A stretch of DNA of 64,000 nt, taken from contig CM067104.1 in assembly GCA_034008185.1 (NCBI GenBank), positions 1,116,001 to 1,180,000 on the forward strand, given 5' to 3'. Every line of letters begins with the position of its first letter. Within the stretch, counting starts at the first letter, position 1. The translations under genes and the position numbers were made by a program. The notes beneath the pieces are model-generated. The model was not told the DNA's origin. It did not search any database and saw nothing but the letters and a program-made list of their open reading frames with translations. Positions 6,768 to 18,900 of this stretch are shown piece after piece. This stretch comes from Gorsachius magnificus (lineage: Eukaryota; Chordata; Aves; Pelecaniformes; Ardeidae).

Positions 6768-9439
6768 GCTGGATATACTCATAGATACGTGTTTAGTTAT
6801 TTTTTATAGATACTACACCCTCGTGGTTACGCTTTTTTGGGGGGGGGAATTTCCTTTTTCTTGGCTTCTTCCGTTACTGATCGTCAAAGCTCGCTGTACA
6901 AAGCAGCTGGGGGTGGGGGGGGTGGGGGGGTCCTGTGTCCCCGGGGACCGTCAGGTCCCTCTGTCACCTCCTGGGCTCATCGCCGGAGCCCGCGTGTGCA
7001 CGAAACCAAAGAGAAATGGGTCCGCAAGGCCAAAAATGACAAATTTCCTGGCTGAGGCGTTGAAATGGGGAACCAAGGAGCCAGTCTGGGGGGGGGGGGG
7101 GGGGAGGAAGGCAGCACCGAACCCCCCTCAACCCCCCCAGTCCCAAGGGAGTGGGAAGCCGGGGAGATCTTCATCTCTGCCGGAGGGAGAGGAGGGGGAG
7201 CTCCCCTCCGCCGGGGGGGGGGGTTCAGCAGCACCCTGGGAGGTGTTTTTTCAGGTATTTGTTTCGATTTGACATCACAACGAAGCTGGATCAACACCCC
7301 CCCCCCCCACGCCCCCACCGTCTGGGCTCTCCCCGACTCGCTCACGACCCAAACGCAAACTTTAAACCTTTTTCCACGCTCCTGGGAGAAGCCTGAATAT
7401 CGCTTCCCCCCCCCCCCCCCCCCCTTAATCAATTAGGGAAGGAGACCCCCAGGTGATCCAAACACCGCTACCGCAGAGATGGGGGGGGCACAAGACACGC
7501 CTGGGAAGCCACAGGACCGACACCGGCGTTTCGGTTAAGCCACCGCGGCAGAGGAAAGTGCAGGTGCCCGGTGAGCTGCCGAGCGGAGCCGGCTGGGTGG
7601 CTGCCACCCCCCCCCCCCCCCCGGGAGCCTCTGAAAAGCAGGAATCAGGGTGGGGGTTGGCTTTTGGGTTTCTTTTTTCCCCCCAAAGACATCCGCCAAA
7701 TCTGCAAGCAAGAGTTGAAGCAGCATGGGAAAGAGGAGGAGGAGAAAAAGAAGAAGCCACCTTCACCCTCGCCCGTCCTCATGGGTCTGGGGGGGGGGGA
7801 CACCCTGCATGACCGACCTGCCACCGAGTCCGTCGTCCCCCCCCAAAACCAAGCCCCTACCACCAAAAGCAAAGCGCATCCTCGACGGCTGCGTGGGCCA
7901 CGCTGGCCTGGAGAGGAAACGGCCTCCGGGAGAGGCGAGGAGGAGGAAGGAGATGATGTGGGGCTGAGCCCCAGCAGCCGCTCGGCTCCTCGGAGCGGTT
8001 GGAAGCGCTCGGCGGGGATTTCCCACGCCCCGGAGCCCAAAGGTTCCCCAGGAGCGGCGCGGGCAGCTTGGCTCCAGGAGAGGAGACCACACCAATCCCG
8101 GATTTTAATTACCCGGGCAGCCTGATGTATCCATGCATGGCCGCTCCATCGGCATGGAGGTGCTGGAAAAAGCGCTGGTGGAAAAGGCGCTCGCTACGTA
8201 CCCTCCTCTCCGGAGGAGTCGCCTCTTAAAAACCAAACCTGTCCCTCCGCTGGAAAAGTGACGGCCACCCCGGCATCCTGACCTTCACCTCCTCCTGAGG
8301 TTTAAGACCGACTCGGCATCGTCTCTGCCGGGGAGGATGAGCCTCACCCGTGTGCCCCAAAGTGACATTTATGGCTTGGGACGTCCATCCATCGCACTGG
8401 GATGGGACTGGAGAATCCCCCCCTCCCTGTTGCCGGAGGCCCAGGGTCATGCTGGGTTTTTTGGCCACTTTCCTCCTGGCGGGCTCAGCCAGCCCGGGCT
8501 GGGAGGATTCCTGCTTCGCACAACCTGCCTCCCTCCCTGCAAGCAGGGCCGCTGTCGGCAAGAGAAACGGGGACCCCAAAACCTGCTCCGGGACCTGCTT
8601 TTTGCAGCAGCGGCGCGGGTATCGAACACTGCAGGGGTAAAACACACCCGAAGGGGCCATGGGAAAGCTGCAACCCTGTCGCTTAAAAACAAATAAAATG
8701 TTAAGGTACGGTCAAACACTTGTTCCCTGATTATCACTGCCTGGGTTTGGAGCTTTACAACGGGGTTTTTATGGGTTTGCAGGTTTTTCAGGACGCTAAG
8801 CAGGCGGAGGGGAGCTGAGACGGGGAGGTGCTGGAGCGCGGCAGCACCGATGGTGTCAGGAGCAGCGAGGTGCAGAGGGACGGGGAGAAAAGCCGCTCAT
8901 CCCCCTCCTCGTCACCGGCGAGGTCGGAGCGGCCTCGCGATGCCCCGTGGTGCTACGAGGTTCCAGGGGTTGGAGCGGCCAGGGCAGGGCAAGCCCTTTT
9001 GTGGGACGCAGGCAGGGCTGGGCGACGTCCAAGCACACAAAATCGGGTCCCTTTTAGTCCCTAAGGTAAAAGCAAGGCGTCGGGGAAGCTGCTGCATTCG
9101 ATGCCACCGCTGCCCCGCATCTCCCTCTCCTGGATTCCGCAGCCTCTCCACTGCCACCCTCCAATCCCTCCGGCCAACCCCACCAGCAAAGCCTCTGGCT
9201 GCTCCTCGCCTCTGCCTCATCCACCAGATCCTGATGCCACAAAGGAAACGAGGAGCCAGCGGTGGGATCGGCCTGGAGCTCAATCCCTCCTCTCCTCTTC
9301 TTTAACCAAACGCTTCTCCTCGACAGACGAGGTTTTTTGGCAGAGCTGGAACACTTGGCGAGCCTAGGAGGAGCTGGTGAGCTACGGTCGGTGCCGCCGG
9401 ACGCACAAGTGCTCGCTCCCCCACGCTGTCCCAGCTCCG

Positions 9440-9650
9440 AGCACTACGCACCGAGGGACGGGGACCCCACGCACCGAGGGACAGGGACCCAACGCACCGA
9501 GGGACAGGGACCCAACGCACCGAGGACCCAACGCACCGAGGCACCAAGACGAGGACCCAACGCACCGAGGGACGGGGACCCAAGCACCGAGGACCCAACG
9601 CCCAGGGAGGGCCCCCCGAGGACCCAACGCACCGAGGGACGGGGACCAAA
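9440..9650. repeat. 23-bp minisatellite in ATF7 3' UTR
   Basis: About nine imperfect units of ACGCACCGAGGGACGGGGACC with internal deletions and one GC-rich interruption. Confidence 0.85.
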
Positions 9651-10749
9651 CTGCTGCTGGGTGACGAAGCTAATACGTTTGCAACACGTTTTTGTTATTC
9701 CCGCAATTCCCGGATAAAGAAAGGAAGGGAGAAGTTTGTTTCAAAGCCCCCCCTGAAGCAAACGGAGCAGATTTGAAGCCCAGAGCAAATCCCTTTGCTG
9801 CAAAATGTGGCATTTTTACACCTTTTTGGGTAACGTGAAGGAGCGCGGGGTTTTCTGCCGTTCCCCGTCGCAGCTCTACAACCCGCAGCAGCTCCAAGAG
9901 AGGAAGCAGAGCCAGGCTGGATCTTGTACCTCCTGCAAACCCTCTGCCTTAGATCCTGACCCCCCCCAAAAAAGGTCCCGATCCCCCGCTGTGCCTCACC
10001 CGGCTTAAATCCCAGGTCGCAGGGATTTAAGACATCCCACCCCCCCCATGTCCTCTTCCCACAGCTCGCTCCCGCTGCAGAAACACGTAACGGTGTCAGG
10101 ATAGGAAGAGCCGAAGCCTCTGTCTACACAGACTCAGCAGAAACAGCTTTAGAGAAAGAAAAGGCGGGTCGGGGGGGGGGCTACGCAGGATCTGAGCTGG
10201 AAGCCTCGGAACTGCCGAGGCCAGGAGCGAGCCCGATCACGCACAAGACGACTCTCGAGACGAGCGAGAGAAACCGGGAGAGCGCGAGAGCAGCACCGCA
10301 TCGAGACGAACCAAACCCGGGAGATGCCGCGGTGGATACTGCCGAGAAGTCAAGGAAAACCTGAAAAAAGAGGGGAGGGGGAGAAGAGAGAGCGAGAGAG
10401 ATCCCATCGATAGAAAAACCAAACGTCTGAGCTGCCCCCGGCCGTATAATGGGATCCGGTTCCTTGCTCAGGCTTTGCTTTGGGTTTTGCTGTCCCTGGA
10501 AACCTTCCAAGTCTGGGTAAGCCAAACGAAATCCCTTTGACAAGCAAACTTGGCTCAAAAGTGGCGAGTGCAACCTGAGGTGGGCGAGAGCTCAGGTGAG
10601 GAGGGACCTCCCGAGGAGGAAGAAGACGACCAAGGGCTGACGCAGCTCCGTGGGTCCTTCTAAGAGCCCGAACGCACCCAGCACCCCTTCCCATTTCCAA
10701 ACTCTCAACTCCAATCGCTTGCCCAGGGCCAGCGGCAGCCTCGGGAAGC

Positions 10750-10778
10750 ACAGACACACACACACACACACACACACG
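10750..10778. repeat. CA dinucleotide microsatellite
   Basis: About 13 CA units, ending CGCACGC. Lies in the probable ATF7 3' UTR. Confidence 0.9.
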
Positions 10779-11523
10779 CACGCTACGCCCGCCCAGCAAG
10801 GACATGGACACGATTCCAAGCATCTTCTACCACCAAGGCCAGGTTTTGAACCTGCCCTATGAAACTTGGAAGCTCTGTGAATCCTTTGTTTGCTCCGGCT
10901 AGGAAGCAACGGGTGCTCCATCACCGAGAGTGGAAGATCATGACGAAGAAGAGGTAAAAGACCGGGCAAACAGAAACACGACTTTGTGCTCCCTCCCCTT
11001 GGAACAGGCAACTAATTCATGATTTAAGGCCACCATTATTAAGGTCATCGAGGTTATGTGTAAAGGAGATGATCCTTGGAAATGGAGGGATTTGTTTGCT
11101 AAGGTGTACGGTGGCGTTGGGAACGGGTGATGATGAATTCTGGGACTCACATTATTATTGCCTGCTGGGCCAGCTCACCCTTTCATGTACCCCCCCCCCC
11201 CGCCCCCCCGAGCGCCTTTGCACCGGTCCCAGCCGACGCAGGTCAGCACCAATTGACCGTAAGGAAGCCTGAGAGCAGCCCCTCTGCTGCTAGCCCAGAC
11301 GGTACCTTTTCTCCAGCAACCACCGCGCCCCGTTACGAGAGCGGCACGTGAACGTCTGCAGCTCCCGGTGCGGCACAAGTGACCAGGAACACGCCTGTCA
11401 CCCCCTGGCCCCCGCCTCCCCCTCTCCCAACCAATGGGCACAAACCGATTTACGGCGATTACGCTCCCATCGTGTCCAAAATCTGTCGCTGGCATCTTGG
11501 GAGTTAGTGTGTGATGAGACTAA

Positions 11524-12033
11524 ACTCGATCCCTTTGGCCTCAGAGCTCAAGGACTTCGGTATCTTTAACCTCAGAGCTCAAGGACCTCGATCCCTTTAA
11601 CCTCGGAGCTCAAGGACCTGATCCCTTCGGCCTCAGAGCTCGAGGACCTCGATATCTTTAACCTCAGAGCTCATGGACCTCAATATCTCTAATCTCGGAG
11701 CTCAAGGACCTCGATCTCTTCGGCCTCAGAGCCAAGGACCACCTCGGAGCTCAAGGACCATGATCCCTTCGGCCTCAGAGCTCGAGGACCTTGATATCTT
11801 TAACCTCAGAGCTCATGGACCTCAATATCTCTAATCTCGGAGCTCAAGGACCTTGATCTCTTCGGCCTCAGAACACAAGGACCTCGATCTCTTCGGCCTC
11901 AGAGCACAAGGACCTCTATCTCTTCAGCCTCGGAGCACAAGGACCTCGATCTCTTCGGCCTCGGAGCACAAGGACCTCGATCTCTTCGGCCTCAGAGCGC
12001 AAGGACCTTGATCCCTTTGGCCCCAGAGCTCAA
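11524..12033. repeat. 31-bp minisatellite with higher-order copy
   Basis: About 16 units of CCTCAGAGCTCAAGGACCTC plus GATCTCTTCGG. A block of about four units at 11601-11730 recurs at 11742-11871, and the last five units are the most alike. This shows both unit and block duplication. Confidence 0.92.
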
Positions 12034-12484
12034 GGAGGCTTCTGGTGCGAAGGTGCAGTGTTTCAGGTAGCTAGAGCAGAGAGGGGAGCAGATGCCTGGA
12101 AGCAGCATGCTGTTAAAAATAAAATACATTGACAGCACGACTAAATGTCACAGCCTCCCAAGAGCTATGTTTTCCTTTGCTGAGAGCGGAGGAGGAGGAA
12201 GGGGGGGGGGGACTTGGAAGAGTGAAAGTGCCAAGGGGATCCACCAAGCATGGAGGTTTAGTGTTAATGTAACTGATACCTGAAAGCGAACCTTTCAAGG
12301 TGCTTTTCAAAGTGAGGCTCTGCGTGTTCGGATGACTCCGCGAGTTGACGGATCGTCAACTGAAGGCTCGAGGAAAGCGCTCAATCCGCGGCCGTCCTGC
12401 GGGGACGGGCGATGGCAGGGTGGACAGGATCTGTACAGGCTATGCAGTGTAAGAAGCGCCATAGCTGCCCTTAACTCACTTGAG

Positions 12485-12526
<42 letters not shown>
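12485..12526. repeat. A42 homopolymer (U-tract in ATF7 3' UTR)
   Basis: Forty-two A's on the plus strand, 111 bp past the ATF7 stop in transcript sense, so a long U-tract in the mRNA. Exact length is likely unreliable. Confidence 0.8.
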
Positions 12527-12528
<2 letters not shown>

Positions 12529-12636
12529 AAAAAATAAAATCTTTATCGGCCCCCATTCGTCAGGGACTTGGTTATGGTCAGTCTCTCCGGCTGTGAGTTC
12601 GCGGTTAGCTCCGTGTCACACGCACAGGCTGTGACA

Positions 12637-12854
12637 TCATCTGCCAGCAGACTGCGACTGTGGAGCCATGATGACGTGTGACGGTATCGGCATGCTCAGT
12701 TCTGTCCTTTGGCTCGCCATCTGAGTGAGCACCGAAGTGGCAACCGCTTCTGCCGCCGAGCGGACGCTGAGCCCGTTGGGGGAAGCCGTCACGGAGCTGT
12801 GCTGGATGACGGGAGCAGGGGAGCCGGTGGGCTCAGAGCTCTCCTTTGGGCTTT
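12637..12854 (-). CDS. ATF7: ATF7 last coding exon: C-terminus and stop
   Basis: Acceptor GGTCAAGCAG preceded by a T24 run. Reads ESPKESSEPTGSPAPVIQHS, then VRSAAEAVATSVLTQMASQR and IPSHVIMAPQSQSAGR, stop TGA at 12637-12639. Matches the ATF7 C-terminus including its last residues. Confidence 0.97.
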
Positions 12855-12885
12855 CTGCTTGACCAGAGAAGGAGAAGGGGATTGA

Positions 12886-12916
<31 letters not shown>

Positions 12917-15900
12917 CAAGGTTAGAGAGAGGCCGTGCATGTTGCTACCGGTGTTAGCGGCGAGGCGATGGGATGGGAGACTGCTGCTGCCTCGGAGGGT
13001 GTGCAGAAATTAGTCAGGTATTTACTTAACACTCACCTTCCCAGCCAAAGCAGCCTGGAGCGGAAAGGCTGATCCCTACAGGAATCCCAGCTCCCCCCAC
13101 CAAGCTGGGCCCCTCCTCAAGCAGCTGTTTGGCAAAAGCAAGTGAGGACTGGAAATAAAACTGATTAGAGTTGGGATGTAACGACCCACTGGGTCCGGCT
13201 GGCCCCGTCCCTTGGAGCAACACCACCGAAATCTTACTTGAATTGAGGCCAGGAAGGCGTAAAGCGCAGGCTTCACCCCGAGGAGGGTAGACCCAGCATA
13301 ACCTTTATCGTAATAAATCTGTTTCCTCATTATAACAAATGAACTTTCCTACATGTTGTTTCCTGGCATGGTACTTGGTTCAAGGCCATTTAGCCCAGAG
13401 ACTGAATAGTTCCTTCGGCGTCCTTACCATCTGTTGGGTGAGCACACAGGAAAGCGCGCGACAGAAACCCTTCTGCAAAGGCAGGTTGTTTTACCATTTT
13501 TTAGATAAATTACCTGGTTTGCTCTTTATTGTTCTCTAGAACATTAAAATCAATTAGAGCCCGTTACAAACTGTTGGCTTGCTCGATTTCTTTCGCTAAC
13601 TTGAAGCGATACGATTGAAGGGATGGGAGGCAAAGAAAGGCAGAGACCTTCGTCCGTGCTCTTTTCTGAGCGATGCAGATTGCTTTCCGAAACTCTGGAT
13701 TCTCTCCCACAAACAGCCCACTGAGCTTCCTAACACAGAGGATAATTTGTGACCTATCAAATGCCAAGGCGAGAGCAATCAGCCCTCTCTCTTTGGGGGT
13801 ATACGCTCATTATCTACAGATGTCAGGAGGAAATTCCCTCCTGTGCACTTGGCTAGATGAATTACGGGTAAGATGCGGTCACCTTCCTTTAAAAGAGCAA
13901 AATAATGGCATGAGCTGGGATACTTCTTCCACGTCAAAGGGTAAACCCCATGACACCGGGGTGGAGGGGGAAAAAAAAAATCAGAGAAGAGGTTTACAAC
14001 CTTACTGGGCACCAGCAAACGTATTTTAGGGCTCATTTTTCTACCAGGTGCTTGAATATTGTAGCCCTTTCCCCAATTTCCTAAACGTGTTTTACCTTCC
14101 CTTGTGAAACCTTGGCTTGGCCTTCGCCAGCGCGTTGAAAGATGCGGCTAGCACAGCAGATCTGAAAACCCACTCGGCGGTGAGAGAGAAGGTCGAGCGG
14201 AGCAATATAATAGTTTGGCATCCCAAAAAGGAGATTTACAAGGTATTACAAATAAAACAACCCAACTGTACATGAGGCAGCTGTAATTCCATCGAGGGAA
14301 TCTGGCGTTTTTGTTTAAGGACCTGCTTAGTCACAAATCTCAATAATAAAAAAGGCAGCCGGGGAGGGGGGCAGGGGGGAGCACGGGGAGGGAGGTGTGA
14401 ATTTCATTTTTATTATTCAGATGTGTGATGAATTCCTATTATTGGAGCAGACAGACGGGGAGGAATAATAATAGGAACTGTAAACTTTGGAAGTTAACAG
14501 GAAAAATCATGTCGCCTCGCTGCATTATACAGGGAGCGAACACCTGTCTGCAAGGGCTGGGGGACAGCGAGGAATTTCACGACCACATTACTCAAGCTCT
14601 GAGTCACTGTAATGAGTGAAAATAAAGCGGCTGTGCCAGGCCCTGTACAGCACGTATTTGTGCCCCACCGCCCAGGCGGAGAGCGTTCTCGGAGAGCCGG
14701 GAGGTGGGAAGCGGGAGGCAATCAGGAAGGACAGTGCCTGCTTTCTTGGCTTTTGTTTTCTCCCCTTTCCTTTTCTTATCTCCATCCCTCCCTACCTCTC
14801 CTCCCGTTAATCTAGGCAACGCTAGGGGACTCCAGCATCCTCCCAAAGTCTTTGCACGAATACCACAGCGTGGAATTGTTATTGCAGAGATGACATAAGA
14901 ATCCAGACATAATGTTTAGCTCCCAGGTTGATTATAATGGAATAGGCAGCATTAAAAAAAAATAATAAAATAAATGAAAGAAAGGAGAGAGAAAAAAGAG
15001 GCCGCCTTGGTTCCAAACCTGAGCCAATTTGATGTGAATTACAGAGAATGAGATATAGAGCCCCAGTGATGTCATTTATAGAGTCTGGCCTTTTCTGACT
15101 CTGGCTTCGCTTTCAGAGCAGCAATAGTTTTTAACTTCAAAGAGAATATCAAGTGCTTGGCACGCTGCCTGGGAGCGGGTGGAGAGACGCTGGCCCGCAC
15201 TCCAGGGAGAAGCGGAGAAACGGATCTCTATCAAATAATCCTCCACGCTACGGAGACACGGAGGGGGATGCACTGCCTCCTTCCCTCGGCGCTTTCGCCG
15301 CCCTCACTGACCCGGTTGCAAGATCTTATAGACCAGGTTAAAGTGCCAATTTGCAGCGCCAATTTGCTGGTCCAGCCTGGGTGATCCTCCTCGCCATGGA
15401 GGCTGTGGAGGCCACACCAGCAGAAGACCCAGGACCAAGGTCTGTCCTGTCCTGCCAGGTGCAGTCGCTGGAGGGTGATGGAGCAGAGGCCAAGATGAAG
15501 ACTCCTTTCCTTTACATCTTAACCCAGGTTTCATCTGCTTAGACCTACTTAAAAGGGTAGCAAGGACCAGCAAAAGGCATCACTCACCGAGATAGCCCTG
15601 TGTTTTCTTCTGTAGTGCAGTGACGGGGCAGTCCTTGTGAGCCAGCAGGAGCTGCTTAAGCTGAGCAACTTCGTTCCTCAGTAGCGTAACTTCATTCTGA
15701 GATGGAAAAACAAACACGCACGTATGCATCGCTCACGCTCTTGACAGCAGCCTCTAGCGACGGCAGGCCGAGAATTTATGTGCCCTGCAAACTTAAGAAT
15801 TTGTTGTCTGATTTGAGATGCCTCTGGCTCAACGGAGTTTGTAGGTTTGGGGGAATTTAGCGTGCAAGGCAGAGACCGCAGCGCTTCCCTCCAGCAGCCC

Positions 15901-18900
15901 CCACTGCTGGCTGGAACGCCCCTCGCTGTGTTAATCACCTAATCCTGGACATAACATTTGCCTGAGCCCTCCCTGCTAATGCCAACTGCTTGGGTGAGAC
16001 ACTCGGGCGTGCTGTTGGCTCCAAAGGAAAATTAAACACAGCGAGAAGCTGAGTGTACAACCAGCCCAGCCCATGCCAGGCCGTGGGGGCTATCAGAGCT
16101 CCTCCAAGCTCTTGGTACCTCTGTGAGCTTCTTCCGTAAAGCAGGTCTACTCCCCCAAAAACTTTGTGCAGCACATTATTCCTCTGTTGAAATGTTTGGA
16201 GAAACAGCTGAAACCCAGTCAACTGTATTTCCAAATTGCCCGAGGAAACGGTTTCTATAATTATCTTGGGAAAAGAATAAAAATACCATGATCAGTGCTA
16301 TTGGAAAAACCCCACTGCGCGAGTCACTGGCCAGCAGGGAAAGAAAAAGCCCAAAACGGACACGAGTTTGGTCTTTGCAGACCCTTCAATCCTCAGCTGA
16401 CGCTGAGAGCACTCGCAAGGGGGCTAACGGCAATGGAAGTGAAATTTGTATTTTTACATGTGCTGTGCTTCTGCTGGGCACACAGGGGGTGCTGCCAGCG
16501 AGCCAGGGAAACTCAGTTCTCCAAAAAAAAAAAAAAAAAAAAAATCAGCACGGCTGCGGGCCGCAGCTGCAGAGCCTCCCTGCTCACCCCTGAGCCAGGT
16601 CCGCTGTGCAGGGAAGGGAACTGGGCCTGCGTCTGCTTGACCCCCTGCCAGCAGAGAGCTCTCCCTCGAGCAGGAGAGGTTTCCACTCTGCAAATACAGC
16701 TGCTTCCCCGGGGCCCCTGCGCTCCGCTCCTGAGGCTGGCATCGCTCCTTGAGCTACTGCCGCGACGGGCGGAGGCAGAGCCCTTTCGAGGGGGACGAGG
16801 AGGGAAACAAGAGCACGAAGTGCTCTTCCCCCCACGGCCTGCTCAAGGCAGAGGATCAGGATGGAAAGCAGGGAGTGAAATCTAAGCACAGGGGCAGCGA
16901 TCCCGCTCCAGAGAGCGGCACCCAAACGCACGTTGCCTCTGCAGCACGGGGAAGATGTTCCCTCCGGAGCGATGGTCCCAACGCTGGCAAAGGGCTGTGC
17001 TCAGCCTCCACGGTTACATACTCACGCTCAGCTGGATGTTCTGGGTCGTGAGCTCCTCTGCTTTCTTTTCCAGGGAAGACACCCAGAGCTTGCGTTTCTG
17101 ACGGCAGCGGGACGCGGCAGCCCGGTTTCGCTCCAGGAAGCGCTGCCGGCGCTCGTCTGGGTCTTCGTCAACCGTGCGTCTCCGTCGCCCGCCGGTGCTG
17201 GGGGTGGGCTGAGCAGGGGAAACCTGGAGATGGGGTGTGTGAAAGAGGGATACTGAAAAGAAGCTCTGGAGCAGTGTCCTGGTTTCGGCTGGGATAGAGT
17301 TAATTTTCTTCACAGAAGCTAGCATAGTGCTGTGCTTTGGATTTAGTGCTAGAAGAATGTTGATAACACACTGATGTTTTTAGTTGTTGCCAAGCAGTGC
17401 TCAGACTGCTCAAGGACTTTTTGAGCTTCTCCTGCTCGGCCTGGTGCATAACAAGCTGGGAGTACAGCACAGCCAGGACCCAAACTGTCCAAAGAGCTAT
17501 TCCAGACCATAGAACGTCATGCCCCGGGGGGGGGGGTTGGTGGGTCGGTCGGTCGCTCGGGTACTGATCGCTGCTTGGGACGGGCTGGGCATCGGTCGGC
17601 GGGTGGTGAGCAATTGCATTGTGCATCATTCGTTTTGTATATTCTGTATATTTTGTTATCATTCTCATTATTACTATTATTTTCTCTTATTAAACTGTCT
17701 TTATCTCAGCCCTCAGCTCTAACCTTTTTCTCCTTCCCGATTCTCTCCCCCATCCCACTGAGGGAGGGGGGGGGGAGTGAGCGAGCGGCTGCCTGGTGCT
17801 GAGTTGCCAGCCAGGGTTAAACCGCAACAAGCAGGCAGGCAGACACGCACCGGCATGGTTTAGTGGTGGGATGGCAGTGCTAGGTTAACGGTTGGACTCA
17901 ATGATCTTTAAAGGTCTTTTCCAACCGAGGTGATTCTATGACTCTATAACCAAGTTTGCAGAGGCAAACCTCGTTTGCAGAGGAGACGCCAGCTCTTGTG
18001 GCTGGGGCAAAGAGGGATTTGCTTTTGCAGAGGAGCCAGAACTGCACGCGGCGGGGACGGACCCAGGGCAGCCCTGGCCGGGGTGGGGGAGCTGGGGACA
18101 AAGCCCCTTCCCCAGGCGTTTCTGGCAGCCCGTCCTCAGCCGAGTCTGAAGTGCCCTGCAAACTTAAGGTGTGAATCCACGTGGGCTCTCTGAGATCCTG
18201 AACCCAGTGAACGTGTGAGTGTCAGGGGAATTAGTTAAATGCCAAACTCCTACAGCCAGCTAGTGGCACGTAACTAAGAGCAGAAGTTTCCTCCCCTCCG
18301 TGATGAGGAGCTAACGTCCTAAAGGACCACGGGCAAGGCAGAGAAAGCAGCCTTCCTTTTAATTTCACTTAAGGGACTGTAAAAAGCACTTCACATTGCA
18401 ATGACTTAGGAGATTCCCGCACGGCCAGCGGCCGTGTTATCAGCTGACAGAGGGCAACTCCCAGCTTGCAGGGCTGGGAGCGCTTGATCCCGCTCTGACG
18501 CACGTAACCACGCGCGGTCAAAGCGCCATCTCCACTGGGGTTCAGTGACTCCACCTGGGTTCAGTAACGGGCCGGCAGAGCGCACATTACAGGTTTTGAG
18601 TGGGTGATTTGCTTTAAAAATTAATTTGGGTTAAATTTTCCCTGAATGTCTTCAGCTAAACAAGCTCTCAGAGGCAAGCGGTACAAAAAGATTTCGTAAC
18701 GCCGCGCATTTCCCGGTTTTATTTCGGGAGAACAAAGGAAAAGTCGGCAAGGGCAAATGGTCCTGCAGCCACAGCCTTGCCGGCGCTTCTGCGAGGGCTC
18801 TGTAATTACACCGCCACAATCGGGGAGTGCAGTTACACTTCGGTACTCGCTGTCAGGCAGCATATGGATATTAAACTTTTGGAAGCCTATCTAACTGACG

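Larger units (their letters stand above)
6388..12636 (-). other. ATF7: ATF7 3' UTR (probable, about 6.2 kb)
   Basis: From the ATF7 stop codon to the ATTAAA near 6390 there is no other recognisable gene, and a long ATF7 3' UTR is known in mammals. Contents: a 42-nt U-tract (A-run 12485-12526 on the plus strand), a 31-bp minisatellite (11524-12033), a CA repeat (10750-10778), a 23-bp minisatellite (9440-9650), many C/G runs, and an AT-rich island at 6715-6835 unlike its surroundings. All open frames here are short or repeat-driven. The extent of the UTR is inference. Confidence 0.6.

Noticed and set aside
17300..17668. 122-codon minus-strand frame inside the LTR
   Set aside because: LTRs are non-coding. 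The frame is antisense to the element and matches nothing I know.
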